This document shows positions 53,260 to 63,336 of a stretch of 64,000 bases of DNA, in pieces. How positions within the stretch are numbered: position 1 is the first letter of the stretch; every line of letters starts with the position of its first letter. Under the pieces are notes generated by a model. That model did no database searches, had not been told where the DNA came from, and saw only the letters and a program-made list of their open reading frames with translations. Location: assembly GCA_947565915.1 (NCBI GenBank), contig CANOHY010000001.1, positions 1-64,000 on the forward strand. Direction: 5' to 3'. This stretch comes from an uncultured Eggerthellaceae bacterium (GTDB taxonomy: Bacteria; Actinomycetota; Coriobacteriia; Coriobacteriales; Eggerthellaceae). The translations under genes and the position numbers were made by a program.

Positions 53260-55956
53260 ATGGCTGAATATAGAGGAAACGGCGTATACCGAATCGGAGC
53301 AGCGCAGCGCGCATGGTCGGTGCGGCAGGGCAAACTGCAAGACGCAGCGCTGCAGCAGCTCGGCTTGGCTTCAGGCGGCTCATCTTTCGGATGGCTGCGC
53401 GGCTCGGCGTTGCCCGAGCCTCCCGACCATGGATGCTATGTGGTCGAGTTCCTCTCCAATCAGGAGATACGGGTTCTCGCATATGTTGACTGGTTCGGTC
53501 GGACCTTCACCTTATCGGAAGCTACCCAGCAGCCTCCTGCCCGCCAGGAGGACCTGCTCTTCGTGCTGGACGACGACGATCACCAGAAGGGCTATCTTTT
53601 GGTACGCACCGCCGAGGGAACCCCTATCGAAATGGCAACGGTTTCGAAGCGAGGTAGCGGAAAGGCTGCCAAGTACGATTTGACCAGCTTCGGATACGAT
53701 TTCGGAAGCTTTGGCCGCAACCTGCATTACTTCGACATGATGACGCTTGCCTACTTGGCCTTCGTTCATCGCACCAGCATGCTGAACGCGCCATTGCCTC
53801 TGACGCCCGCTGCTGTGATTCAGATGCTCGCTAGCAAGCCGCTGGAAGGCGCGCTTCGCAGCATTCGGGACTACTCGACAGCCGTACGAAGCGACCCAGC
53901 CCTGAAGATGAGCCCACTTTTGGCGCTGCTGTCGTACTGGCTTGAAGAAGCAGGCTTGCACGAGCTTTTGGAGCATCCCGCGCAAGCGGCCAACCTGGGA
54001 CTGGCACGAACGGTTCATTACGCCGACACCTTCTTCATTCGCATCGTGGACGACGATGCGCCCACGCCCTCCAAGACGCTGGTCTGGAAACTGGAAGGAG
54101 CTTTGAACCGCTTCTTGAACCTCGTGCGGCGCTTTCCCGAAAGCCCCTGCCCCACGATGGAGCAATGCCTCGATGCCGACCGCGAGTTCTTCGCAAGCTT
54201 CGCAGGGCAACAACCGCGCTTCGAGGAGTCGCCCGACCTGCCAACAGGCGACTCCGACGGCCAGTGGCAAACGCGCCTGCGCATCTCCGCCAGCATCGAG
54301 AACCTGGTGGCACCCTATCGCCTCGAAGCAAGATTCCGCTACGATCGCAACTCGGGCGAAGTGCTCTTCGACCTGCGCGCGCCCAACAGCGATCTGTTCG
54401 CGAGCGGGATGCCCGAGCCGACCGAAGACGGCCCCAGCCCTGACGACATGGCATCCCTGCAGCGCGCACAGCTCTATGCCATGCGTGCTGGCCTCTTCTA
54501 TGCTGCAGCTGCATTCGAAGCTGCGCCTAGCGTGAATCTGGTGCGCGTCATCGCCTCGCCTCTCAGCGAGGAAGCCAGCGTGATCGATGGCGATAGAACC
54601 GATGGGTCGCCCATCCGACCCTGGTTCGACGTGGCATTTTCGCGAGAATCGTACGCGGCATCGAACGGGTGGGCGGCGCAGCGCATCGGCAACCCCATAA
54701 GCGCCTACGGCATGGCCGACGACGGCAGCACGTGCACGTCGGTTCCCCTCTTCGATGGCCTTGACCCGCTTCCCAACTTCTGGGAACAGAGCGTCAGTTT
54801 GGATGAGCTCGGCGCTCCCGTGTGCCTCGAGACGAAATGGGCATGGCAGGCTACCACTCGCCGCGAGATGACCATCGAGTTCAACGCCGGGCATCGCATC
54901 GTGGCGAAGAGCATCGCCGACTCCCTCGCGACGTGCACCGAAACCTCTCAAGCGATACGGACGATTCGCCAAATCCAGGAGGCCACGCCCGAATTGCTCG
55001 ACGGGCAACCGGCGAGCAGGGCCTTTACGCGATTGATGGAAGCGCTGGCCCAAGGTGCCTTGGAGCCTCGCGATGCCGATGCGGTAATCTCGTGCTTCCA
55101 AAGCGATGACCCCTGCCGCAGCGCATACCAGCGAGCGCAAGAGCTCGAGCAATCCGGCGACGAGCAGGAAGCGGTCAAGATCCTTGCTGATGCGGTGGTG
55201 CGCGCGAGCGAGCAGGAGGGATACTCCGACAACGACGACACCGCCTACCATGTGTTCGACAGCTATTGGTCGCGGTTGCTGTACAACCTGCAAAGATCGG
55301 GACGCCTTGAGGGACCCGAGTGCCTGAGCGCCGATAAGGGCAAAACGGTGCAACTGGCTCCTGATTACCTCTACTTCTGCCTGATGGACCTGGTGAACCT
55401 ATTAGAAGGAGCGTTCGAGGGAAGCGAGGACGCAATTCGCTATGGGAAGGCCGCCGTGGCTTTAGCCCCTACGACCGGCGTAGCCTACCGCTTGCTGGGA
55501 CGTGCCTATATGCTGATAGGCGAGCTTGGCAACGCCTTCGCAACGCTGCAACAAGGCCTGTGCGTTACGCAAGGAGCCGACGATATCGCCATTGCCTACT
55601 ACCAGCTTGCCTATGTTCTGTGGCACTCGGGCAAGCCCGATCTGGGCGCGCTTTGCTATGCGAAGTCCATCATGACCTCGCCCATCTACGCCGATGCTGC
55701 CACGAACGAGCTGAATCAGCTGAAAACGGAAACGGGCATCGAGCTTCCCGAACCGAGCGAAGTGGACGACCTGCTGAATCAAGCGGGCATAGTGGTGGCT
55801 CCCGTTGCCAAGCTGGGCAAGCTGTTCTTGGAAGGAGCTGCGGCTGCCGCTGACGAGGGGCTCTTGCCCGCAACGCGCAGCCTGCTCGCCGTCGTTTGGC
55901 GCAACTACAGCAAAGACGATGCGCTGATGGGAATCGTCAACTCGCTGATTCCCTAG
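53260..55956 (+). CDS. Large TPR-type protein, unknown function
   Basis: An 898-residue protein with no signal peptide or membrane segment. The N-terminal half (about 1-540) is mixed alpha/beta with no motif I recognise (e.g. GCYVVEFLSNQEIRVLAYVDWFGRTF in part). From about 590 on it is helical; residues about 725-830 look like tetratricopeptide repeats (AIRYGKAAVALAPTTGVAYRLLG, ANAFATLQQGL). The last 60 residues are Ala-rich. SD GAGGA before the ATG. It stands alone, divergent from the ruvX run, with a large structured region downstream. A scaffold or regulator role is only a guess. Confidence 0.85.
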   Translation: MAEYRGNGVYRIGAAQRAWSVRQGKLQDAALQQLGLASGGSSFGWLRGSALPEPPDHGCYVVEFLSNQEIRVLAYVDWFGRTFTLSEATQQPPARQEDLLFVLDDDDHQKGYLLVRTAEGTPIEMATVSKRGSGKAAKYDLTSFGYDFGSFGRNLHYFDMMTLAYLAFVHRTSMLNAPLPLTPAAVIQMLASKPLEGALRSIRDYSTAVRSDPALKMSPLLALLSYWLEEAGLHELLEHPAQAANLGLARTVHYADTFFIRIVDDDAPTPSKTLVWKLEGALNRFLNLVRRFPESPCPTMEQCLDADREFFASFAGQQPRFEESPDLPTGDSDGQWQTRLRISASIENLVAPYRLEARFRYDRNSGEVLFDLRAPNSDLFASGMPEPTEDGPSPDDMASLQRAQLYAMRAGLFYAAAAFEAAPSVNLVRVIASPLSEEASVIDGDRTDGSPIRPWFDVAFSRESYAASNGWAAQRIGNPISAYGMADDGSTCTSVPLFDGLDPLPNFWEQSVSLDELGAPVCLETKWAWQATTRREMTIEFNAGHRIVAKSIADSLATCTETSQAIRTIRQIQEATPELLDGQPASRAFTRLMEALAQGALEPRDADAVISCFQSDDPCRSAYQRAQELEQSGDEQEAVKILADAVVRASEQEGYSDNDDTAYHVFDSYWSRLLYNLQRSGRLEGPECLSADKGKTVQLAPDYLYFCLMDLVNLLEGAFEGSEDAIRYGKAAVALAPTTGVAYRLLGRAYMLIGELGNAFATLQQGLCVTQGADDIAIAYYQLAYVLWHSGKPDLGALCYAKSIMTSPIYADAATNELNQLKTETGIELPEPSEVDDLLNQAGIVVAPVAKLGKLFLEGAAAAADEGLLPATRSLLAVVWRNYSKDDALMGIVNSLIP

Positions 55957-56464
55957 GCGCCGAAGAGTGATGCAAGTTCCTTGCGGCCCTCGGCAAGCTC
56001 GACATGAAGGGGCCTTGCAGCACTCTCGGCCTTGGCTTCGACCGGCGAAATCTGTGGTGAGTTGCACCACAGATTTCTTGGTCTGCAGAATCGGCCTCGA
56101 ATGCCGCAAGGCCCCGAAGGCAAAATCCCCTGGAAAATGAAAACTGAAACAGGTTGGTCTAACGCAATCTAGCGGAGCAGATTCGAACGAGAGCCGAGCG
56201 TGCCTGACGCATTCTGGCGAAGCTGATTTGAGCGAGCGCAAGGCGACGCGTACTCTTTGCTACGCGAGACTTGCGCGCAGTTCGAAGCAGAAAACTAACA
56301 GGTTGGTCTAGCACAATCTAGCGGAGTAGATTCGAACGAGAGCCGAGCGTGCCTGACGTATTCTGGCGGAGCTGATTTGAGCGAGCGCAAGGCGACGCGT
56401 ACTCTTTGCTACGCGAGACTTGCGCGCAGTTCGAAGCAGCCCGCCAGAATGCGTCAGATGCCCG
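55957..56464. other. Repeat-rich convergent intergenic region
   Basis: This 508-bp gap between the TPR-protein gene and guaB has no gene. It contains a nested inverted repeat (56009-56115) and a 149-bp tandem repeat with inverted motif copies (56148-56478), both listed separately. Confidence 0.7.
56009..56115. repeat. Nested inverted repeat with strong inner hairpin
   Basis: Outer arms GGGGCCTTGC (56009-56018) and GCAAGGCCCC (56106-56115); inner perfect 12-base arms AAATCTGTGGTG and CACCACAGATTT (56048-56059, 56065-56076) with a 5-base loop. The inner hairpin followed by TTCTTGGTCT may end the TPR-gene transcript. Confidence 0.65.
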
Positions 56465-56478
56465 CTAGATTGTGTTAG
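56148..56478. repeat. 149-bp tandem repeat with inverted copies of a 17-bp motif
   Basis: Two 143-bp units (56148-56290, 56297-56439) about 97% identical. The 17-base motif CTRACRCAWTCTRGCGG occurs directly near 56159, 56204, 56308 and 56353 (one copy slightly off) and inverted at 56441-56457 and 56462-56478. The last inverted copy covers the stop codon and final codons of guaB. Confidence 0.75.
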
Positions 56479-57985
56479 AGACGTAAGGCGTTTGATCCTT
56501 TAGCAGCACATCATGCGCGCCGCCCTCCACGATGCTGGTGGACGACACCACGGTGAGCTTCGCCTTCTGTTGAAGCTCGGGAATGGTGATGGCGCCGCAG
56601 TTGCACATGGTGGACTTGATCTTCGCCAGGGTGATGGCTACGTTGTCCTTCAGTGGGCCAGCATAGGGCACGTAGGAATCCACGCCTTCTTCGAAGGTCA
56701 TGCCCTTCTTGTCGCCGCCGAGGTCGTAGCGCTGCCAATTGCGCGCACGGCTGGAACCTTCGCCCCAATACTCCTTCATGTAGGAGCCGTTGATGTTCAC
56801 GCGGTTGCTTGGCGCTTCGTCGAAGCGGGCGAAATAGCGCCCGAGCATGACGAAATCGGCACCCATGGCAAGGGCCAGCGTGATGTGATGGTCGTACACG
56901 ATGCCGCCATCGGAGCACAGCGGGATGTAGATGCCGGTTTCCTCGAAGTAGCGGTCACGTGCCTTGGCCACCTCGATAGTAGCCGTTGCCTGGCCACGGC
57001 CAATGCCCTTCTGCTCGCGCGTGATGCAGATGGAGCCACCGCCGATGCCGATCTTGATGAAGTCGGCTCCGGCTTCAGCCAGGAAGCGGAAGCCCTCTTC
57101 GTCCACCACGTTGCCCGCGCCCACCTTCACGTCGTCGCCGTAGTGCTCGCGAATCCAGGCGATGGTCTTGGCCTGCCACACCGAGTAGCCCTCGGACGAG
57201 TCGATGCATACGGCATCCACCCCGGCATCCACCAGGGCAGGCACGCGCTCGGCGTAGTCGCGCGAGTTGATGCCCGCGCCGACCATGTAGCGCTTGTGCG
57301 CGTCGAGCATCTCGTTGGGGTTCGACTTATGGGAGTCGTAGTCCTTGCGAAACACCAGGTACAGCAGATGATCCTGGTCGTCCACCACGGGAAGCGAGTT
57401 GAGCTTGTGCTCCCAGATGATGTCGTTGGCCTCTTTGAGGGACGTGTCTTGCGGCGCCACGATGAGGCGCTCGCGCGGCGTCATGAAATCGGCCACCTTC
57501 TCGTCCCTGCTCATGCGCGAAAGACGATAGTCGCGCTCGGTGACGATGCCAAGCAGCTTGCCATGGGGATCGGCGTTCTCGGTGACTGGCATGGTGGAAT
57601 GGCCCAGCTGGTCGTGCAGCTGCACCACTTGCTCGAGCGTCATGTCGGGAGCCAGGTTCGCATCGGAGGTGACGAAGCCAGCCTTGTAATCCTTCACGCG
57701 CGCCACCATGGCGGCTTGGTCTTCGATGGACTGCGAGCCGTAGATGAACGACATGCCGCCCTCGGTTGCCAAGGCAATGGCCATCTTGTCGTCGGAAACC
57801 GCCTGCATGATAGCCGAGACCATGGGTATGTTCAGGCTAATGGCCGGTTCTTCCTTGCCACGACGGTACTTCACCAGCGGAGTGCGCAAGCTCACGTTGT
57901 CGGGAACCGTTTCCTCGGAAGTATAGCCTGGGACCAGCAGATACTCGTTGAATGTGCGTGACGGTTCGTCGAAGTAGTAAGCCAT
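56465..57985 (-). CDS. guaB: IMP dehydrogenase
   Basis: NAD-dependent oxidation of IMP to XMP, the committing step of GMP synthesis. The 506-residue protein has a TIM barrel with the active-site Cys loop [14 protein letters not shown] (about 312-326) and two CBS domains (about 100-225; [24 protein letters not shown]). It belongs to the longer GuaB type seen in many gut Firmicutes (start [15 protein letters not shown]). ATG at 57985 has AAGGGA six bases upstream. Its last codons lie inside a repeat motif. Confidence 0.95.
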   Translation of the reverse strand: MAYYFDEPSRTFNEYLLVPGYTSEETVPDNVSLRTPLVKYRRGKEEPAISLNIPMVSAIMQAVSDDKMAIALATEGGMSFIYGSQSIEDQAAMVARVKDYKAGFVTSDANLAPDMTLEQVVQLHDQLGHSTMPVTENADPHGKLLGIVTERDYRLSRMSRDEKVADFMTPRERLIVAPQDTSLKEANDIIWEHKLNSLPVVDDQDHLLYLVFRKDYDSHKSNPNEMLDAHKRYMVGAGINSRDYAERVPALVDAGVDAVCIDSSEGYSVWQAKTIAWIREHYGDDVKVGAGNVVDEEGFRFLAEAGADFIKIGIGGGSICITREQKGIGRGQATATIEVAKARDRYFEETGIYIPLCSDGGIVYDHHITLALAMGADFVMLGRYFARFDEAPSNRVNINGSYMKEYWGEGSSRARNWQRYDLGGDKKGMTFEEGVDSYVPYAGPLKDNVAITLAKIKSTMCNCGAITIPELQQKAKLTVVSSTSIVEGGAHDVLLKDQTPYVSNTI

Positions 57986-58034
57986 GGACATTCCCTTCAG
58001 TTGACGCGACGACTGTTGAAAGAATTGTTAGCCA

Positions 58035-59477
58035 TTATAAGCATTCGGCCTTCAAAAATGCCACGTATCCCTTGAACGCTTCGTAAAGGTCGGCCTTGCT
58101 CACCACTTCCCAAGGAGCATGCATCGAGAGCACGGCTACGCCGGAGTCGATGACATCCATGCCATACTTGGCCGTCATATAGGCGATGGTGCCACCGCCA
58201 CCCGCATCCACCTTGCCCAGCTCGGCTGTTTGGAACGACACGCCAGCCTGATGCATGATATGGCGCACATGCGCCACGAACTCGGCCGAGGAATCGTTCG
58301 AACCCGATTTGCCACGCGAACCCGTGTACTTGTTGAACACTAGGCCGTGCCCCAGGTAGGCTGCGTTGTTCGGCTCGAACACGCTGGCATAGGCAGGATC
58401 GAGCGCTGCCGACACGTCGCTCGAAAGCATCTGCGAATACTCGAGCGCGTGGCGCAAGTTCAAATCGCCCTCTTCGCCCGCGAGCGCCATGATCACTGCC
58501 ACCACGTTCTCGAAGAATTGCGAATCCATGCCCGTTGCGCCCACGCTGCCTATTTCCTCTTTGTCCACCAGCACGGTAAGGGCGGTGCGTTGGGGCGTCT
58601 CGGTCAGAGAGAGCTGCGCGAGCAGCGAAGGATAGGCGCACGAGGAGTCGTCTTGGCCATAGCCGAGGATCATCGAGCGGTCGAAGCCCAGATCGCGCGC
58701 GGGACCGGCTGGCACCACTTCGATCTCGGCCGAGAGCAGGTCCTCTTCCTCGATGCCGTACTTCTGCTGCAGCAGCTCCAAGATGGCCGCCTTCACCGGC
58801 TCCTTCTCGGCGAGCTTCTGTACATCGGTCTTCTGGCTTTCGGGCACATCGGACGCGCTTGGCTCGATGACCAACGGACGGCTGCCAATGAGCACGTCGA
58901 GGTCCTCGCCTTCCACAACCTTGCTGCCCGTCTTCTCCATTTGCTCGCGCGCCAAGTGGATGAGCAGGTCCGACACGCAGAACACGGGATCGCTTGGGTC
59001 CTCGCCGATGTTCACGCGCACCGACGTGCCGTCCTCCCTCACCACCACGCCATGAAGCGCGAGCGGGATGGTGACCCATTGGTAGTTCTTGATGCCGCCG
59101 TAGTAATGCGTGTCGAAATGCACGAGCTCGTTGCGCTCGATGAGTGGGTTCTGCTTGAGGTCCAGGCGCGGCGAGTCGATGTGCGCACCCAGGATGTTGA
59201 AGCCGCCTTTCAGCGGGGCGCTGCCGATGTGCGCGAAGACGACTGCCTTGCCGTCTTTGCATGCCATCACCTTATCGCCAGGCTTGAGCGCTGCACCCTG
59301 CTCGTAGAGAGCTTCGAGGTCTTGGTAACCAGCGGCACGCGCAAGATCCTTGGCAGCCGCGGCGAACTCGCGCTCGGTCTTGTTGGCAGAGATGAACTGC
59401 CTGTAGTCCTCGGCAAGCTTCTCGAGCTTGCGCAAGTCATCGGCCGTATACTTCTTCCAGGCATTCTCGGTTTTCAT
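58035..59477 (-). CDS. M18 family aminopeptidase
   Basis: A dinuclear zinc aminopeptidase of the aspartyl aminopeptidase/ApeB type, cytoplasmic. The 480-residue protein has GAHIDSPRLDLKQNPL (metal His and Asp), HYYGGIKNYQW, DKEEIGSVGATGM (catalytic Glu pair) and the C-terminal SMHAPWEVVSKADLYEAF (metal His), all family motifs. ATG at 59477 with AAGGAG five bases before it. The phosphodiesterase gene lies upstream across a 312-bp gap. Confidence 0.93.
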   Translation of the reverse strand: MKTENAWKKYTADDLRKLEKLAEDYRQFISANKTEREFAAAAKDLARAAGYQDLEALYEQGAALKPGDKVMACKDGKAVVFAHIGSAPLKGGFNILGAHIDSPRLDLKQNPLIERNELVHFDTHYYGGIKNYQWVTIPLALHGVVVREDGTSVRVNIGEDPSDPVFCVSDLLIHLAREQMEKTGSKVVEGEDLDVLIGSRPLVIEPSASDVPESQKTDVQKLAEKEPVKAAILELLQQKYGIEEEDLLSAEIEVVPAGPARDLGFDRSMILGYGQDDSSCAYPSLLAQLSLTETPQRTALTVLVDKEEIGSVGATGMDSQFFENVVAVIMALAGEEGDLNLRHALEYSQMLSSDVSAALDPAYASVFEPNNAAYLGHGLVFNKYTGSRGKSGSNDSSAEFVAHVRHIMHQAGVSFQTAELGKVDAGGGGTIAYMTAKYGMDVIDSGVAVLSMHAPWEVVSKADLYEAFKGYVAFLKAECL

Positions 59478-59789
59478 CGATGCTCCTTTTTTTCGCATTA
59501 GCTTCCTGCCATTATGCCACGAAGCCAATGCGCACAAGGATACGGTGACCAAGTCGCAAACGAGCGAGCGCCAGCAGGGCCAGCGAGCATGCTGAGAACA
59601 TGATTCTTTCATGCTTATGGTCAAGAAATCGAGTTTTTCGCTGTGCTGAAGCCGATTTCGCTTTCCAAAGCAATTACTCTGCTGTAAAACCCCAGGTCGC
59701 AAAAAATGGCGAGCTCTTAGCTCTTGAAACATGAGTCGTATAGAGCGAAAAACTCGATTTTGTGACCACGCGCGACGCTCGTTAGCCCG
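59478..59789. other. Intergenic region with a long inverted repeat
   Basis: A 312-bp gap without a supported gene. It is AT-richer than its surroundings between 59600 and 59765 and contains the inverted repeat at 59619-59767. Promoter elements for the M18 gene probably lie in it but none is convincing. Confidence 0.5.
59619..59767. repeat. Long inverted repeat (17-bp perfect arms)
   Basis: Perfect arms AAATCGAGTTTTTCGCT (59626-59642) and its complement (59744-59760), extended by GGTCA/TGACC with a two-base mismatch; loop about 100 bases, containing hairpin GAGC-TCTTA-GCTC. It could be a small non-autonomous element or a terminator for the phosphodiesterase gene. Confidence 0.6.
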
Positions 59790-60308
59790 TTAGAAGCTCG
59801 ACATGATGAGCTCGCCCGCCAACGATTCGATGCGAACGCCGCGAATGGCGCCATCAGCAAGCTCTATCTTGGCAATCGAGCGCGGAAAGCCGCCGCGTGC
59901 CCGACTGGCCGAACCCGGATTCAGGATGCACGATGCCGGGCGTGCTTCGGGTCCTGTTTCCAAACGCGGCACATGCGTATGCCCGTGGATGCATACGTCG
60001 GGAATGGGATCTCCCGGCGCAAGCGCACTGCTTCCCAGCTTGCCGATGCGCACATCCTGCGGATAATGGGCCACCAGGAAGCGCACGCCTGCGAGTTCCA
60101 CATGCGCATAGCGGCCCACATCGCTGCCGTGCTCGGCAAAGTCGTTGTTGCCCAGCACCGCCGTAACGGGTGCAAGCGTTCGCAGCTCGCGCAGAACCGC
60201 TGGCGCGCCGATATCGCCCGCATGGATGATATGGTCGCAATCGGCCAGCGCCTCGTAAGCCTGCTGATGCAGCCGTCCATGCGTATCAGAGATAACACCA
60301 ACCAGCAT
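59790..60308 (-). CDS. YfcE/MJ0936-type metallophosphodiesterase
   Basis: A calcineurin-like metal-dependent phosphodiesterase; substrate unknown. The 172-residue protein has all metal motifs: ISDTHGR (Asp, His), HAGDIG (Asp), GNNDFA (Asn), VAHYP and HGHTHVPR (His). No signal peptide. It lies 9 bases after the SPOR-protein gene on the same strand. Confidence 0.92.
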   Translation of the reverse strand: MLVGVISDTHGRLHQQAYEALADCDHIIHAGDIGAPAVLRELRTLAPVTAVLGNNDFAEHGSDVGRYAHVELAGVRFLVAHYPQDVRIGKLGSSALAPGDPIPDVCIHGHTHVPRLETGPEARPASCILNPGSASRARGGFPRSIAKIELADGAIRGVRIESLAGELIMSSF

Positions 60309-60317
60309 GCCGTGCCT

Positions 60318-61580
<1,263 letters not shown>

Positions 61581-61742
61581 CGCAATCCTTTCCGCTGCCG
61601 CAACTCGTAGGCATTTTGATCTTGATAGGCTCGAAGCTTTCCGACCAGCATTATCGCCCTGGCAAGCATGACGAAGCAACGAAAAAGACGTAGATGCCAC
61701 TGCCAACGGAGCGAACCGAGCCGGCCAGTTGATTCGGGCGAG

Positions 61743-61748
61743 TACAAT
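61743..61748 (+). promoter_or_regulatory. -10 box of the Nudix gene
   Basis: TACAAT, 32 bases before the ATG at 61781; no good -35. Confidence 0.4.
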
Positions 61749-61780
61749 GCTTCATTGCATGCATTTGAAAGGGAGTGCTT

Positions 61781-62440
61781 ATGACCGCCAAGGAAACCGC
61801 GAACGAAACCCCACAGCTCGAATCTGTCGAGCAGGTGAGCGAAGGGTGGATCAACAAGTACATATTGCACTACCGCATGCCCGACGGCAACAAGCACGTC
61901 TACGAAGCGGTATCGCGCAAGGGCAAAGCCGACTACGAAGCGCGCTTGCGTGCAGCCGAGGCTTCCAATGCAACTGGGACATCCGACGCCGCAACCAGCG
62001 CAGGCAATCGCACCACGACAACCCCCGACGCCGTGTGCATCGTGGCGTGCACGCCGCGCGACTCCGTGGTGATGATCCGCGAGTTCCGCTATCCGCTCAA
62101 CAGCTGGTGCATGGCCTTCCCTGCAGGGCTCGTGGACGAAGGCGAGCGCATCGAAGACGCCGTGGCGCGCGAGCTGAGCGAGGAAACCGGCTACGAGCTC
62201 TTGCCAGGTTCGCAGATGCGCCCATTGCCGCAAGCGGGCTATTCGTCCACCGGGCTTTCCGACGAAACCGTGCAGGTGGTCTTCGTAGAAGCGGAGCGAA
62301 CCGTTGCCCCGCACGCCGAGCCCAGCGAGCTCATCGAGGTGTTCGAGCTTCCACGCACGCAGATCGCAAAATTCCTCGCAAGCAATCAGACGCCCATCGG
62401 CACGCGTGCACAGCTCATCCTGGAATTTTTGAAGAAGTAG
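61781..62440 (+). CDS. Nudix hydrolase (ADP-ribose pyrophosphatase-like)
   Basis: Hydrolyses nucleoside diphosphate-linked compounds, most likely ADP-ribose. The 219-residue protein has the full Nudix box GLVDEGERIEDAVARELSEETGY (pattern G-x5-E-x7-REL-x-EE-x-GY) at about residues 115-137, preceded by EFRYPLNSWCMAFPA, typical of ADP-ribose pyrophosphatases. A Ser/Thr-rich insert lies at about 60-80. ATG at 61781 with AAAGGGAG five bases before it. Stands alone. Confidence 0.92.
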   Translation: MTAKETANETPQLESVEQVSEGWINKYILHYRMPDGNKHVYEAVSRKGKADYEARLRAAEASNATGTSDAATSAGNRTTTTPDAVCIVACTPRDSVVMIREFRYPLNSWCMAFPAGLVDEGERIEDAVARELSEETGYELLPGSQMRPLPQAGYSSTGLSDETVQVVFVEAERTVAPHAEPSELIEVFELPRTQIAKFLASNQTPIGTRAQLILEFLKK

Positions 62441-62484
62441 CGCAGGGCCAGGAGACAAGGAGGGGGGTCAAGGCGAATGGGAGA

Positions 62485-63045
62485 CTAGGCGCGATTGATC
62501 ACGCTGACCTGCAGTCCCTCCAGCACGTCAAGCGTCTCCTCATTCAACTTCGCATCGAACGAATCAGTGCAGGCGGCATCCACGATGATGGGCGTATCGG
62601 GACAAGCAGTGCGGGCGATGACCGCATTGGCCAGCACGCAGATGTTCGACACCAACCCTACCAACTCGATGCTCTCGAACGGCTGGGTGCCCAAGCTCTC
62701 TGCCGTGCGCTGCAGTTGGGCTAGGCGCTCGAACAGCTCCACCGACCCGAACGTGGGCTTGAGGAACACTGGGTCGGACGGGATGCGGCTTTCGGCCACC
62801 TTCCCGTACAGCTCATGCCCAGGCGTACCCTCGATGCAATGCGCAACAGGCAGATTCTTGCCCTCCAGCGTGTCCGCGTAGTTCTTGTGATGCGTGTCGA
62901 AGAGGAAGTAGACGCTATCGCCTCGATCGCGATACTCCGCTATCTTGGCTGAAATCGGCCCTTCCAGAAGTTCGGCGCCCTCGAAACCCAATGCGCCATC
63001 GACGAAGTCGACCTGATAGTCGACCACTATGAGCAGCTTTTTCAT
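62485..63045 (-). CDS. Isochorismatase/nicotinamidase-like cysteine hydrolase
   Basis: The 186-residue cysteine hydrolase fold has the triad Asp in VVDYQVDFVDG, Lys in FLKPTFGS and Cys in VSNICVLANA. DTHHKNYAD and HCIEGTPGHEL resemble nicotinamidase (metal-site) motifs, so nicotinamide to nicotinate in NAD salvage is the most likely reaction. The ATG overlaps the stop of the YerC-type gene (ATGA), with GAGAGG upstream. Confidence 0.9.
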   Translation of the reverse strand: MKKLLIVVDYQVDFVDGALGFEGAELLEGPISAKIAEYRDRGDSVYFLFDTHHKNYADTLEGKNLPVAHCIEGTPGHELYGKVAESRIPSDPVFLKPTFGSVELFERLAQLQRTAESLGTQPFESIELVGLVSNICVLANAVIARTACPDTPIIVDAACTDSFDAKLNEETLDVLEGLQVSVINRA

Positions 63046-63335
63046 TTTTCCTCTCCGTCCAGCAAGTTCAGCGCGCTGCGATAGCCTCCGGCCCCATAGC
63101 CCAAGCATTTCGAAACGCGTGCGATGGTGGTGGCAGAAGCACCCGTCGCTTCTTCGATCTTCGCATAGGATTGGCCACCGTCGAGCATCTTGGCAACAGC
63201 CAGTCGCTGAGAGCTCTCGCGAATCTCGCGAATGGTGAACAAGTCCTCCAGCAGGGAATACATCGTGTCTCTGTCGGTGATGCCCACAAGAACGTCAAGC
63301 AAGCGCTCGACGTCAGGCGTGCGCAAGTCGGCCAT
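63042..63335 (-). CDS. YerC/YecD family TrpR-like DNA-binding protein
   Basis: A 97-residue helix-turn-helix protein related to the Trp repressor. The HTH is in SYAKIEEATGASATTIARVSKCL (about residues 56-78), and DLFTIREIRESSQRLAVAKML upstream is the family dimer helix. Its target is unknown. It overlaps the cysteine-hydrolase gene and starts one base after the citramalate synthase stop, so the three are co-expressed. Confidence 0.92.
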   Translation of the reverse strand: MADLRTPDVERLLDVLVGITDRDTMYSLLEDLFTIREIRESSQRLAVAKMLDGGQSYAKIEEATGASATTIARVSKCLGYGAGGYRSALNLLDGEEK

Positions 63336-63336
63336 C

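Noticed and set aside
53512..55353. 613-codon minus-strand open frame
   Set aside because: Antisense to the TPR-type protein; the plus-strand frame has a TATAAT, an SD and normal protein composition.
56148..56478. CRISPR array
   Set aside because: Two long units of 143 bp with inverted motif copies do not match the short-repeat/unique-spacer plan, and no cas gene is present.
56513..57961. 482-codon plus-strand open frame
   Set aside because: Antisense to guaB, whose identity is certain.
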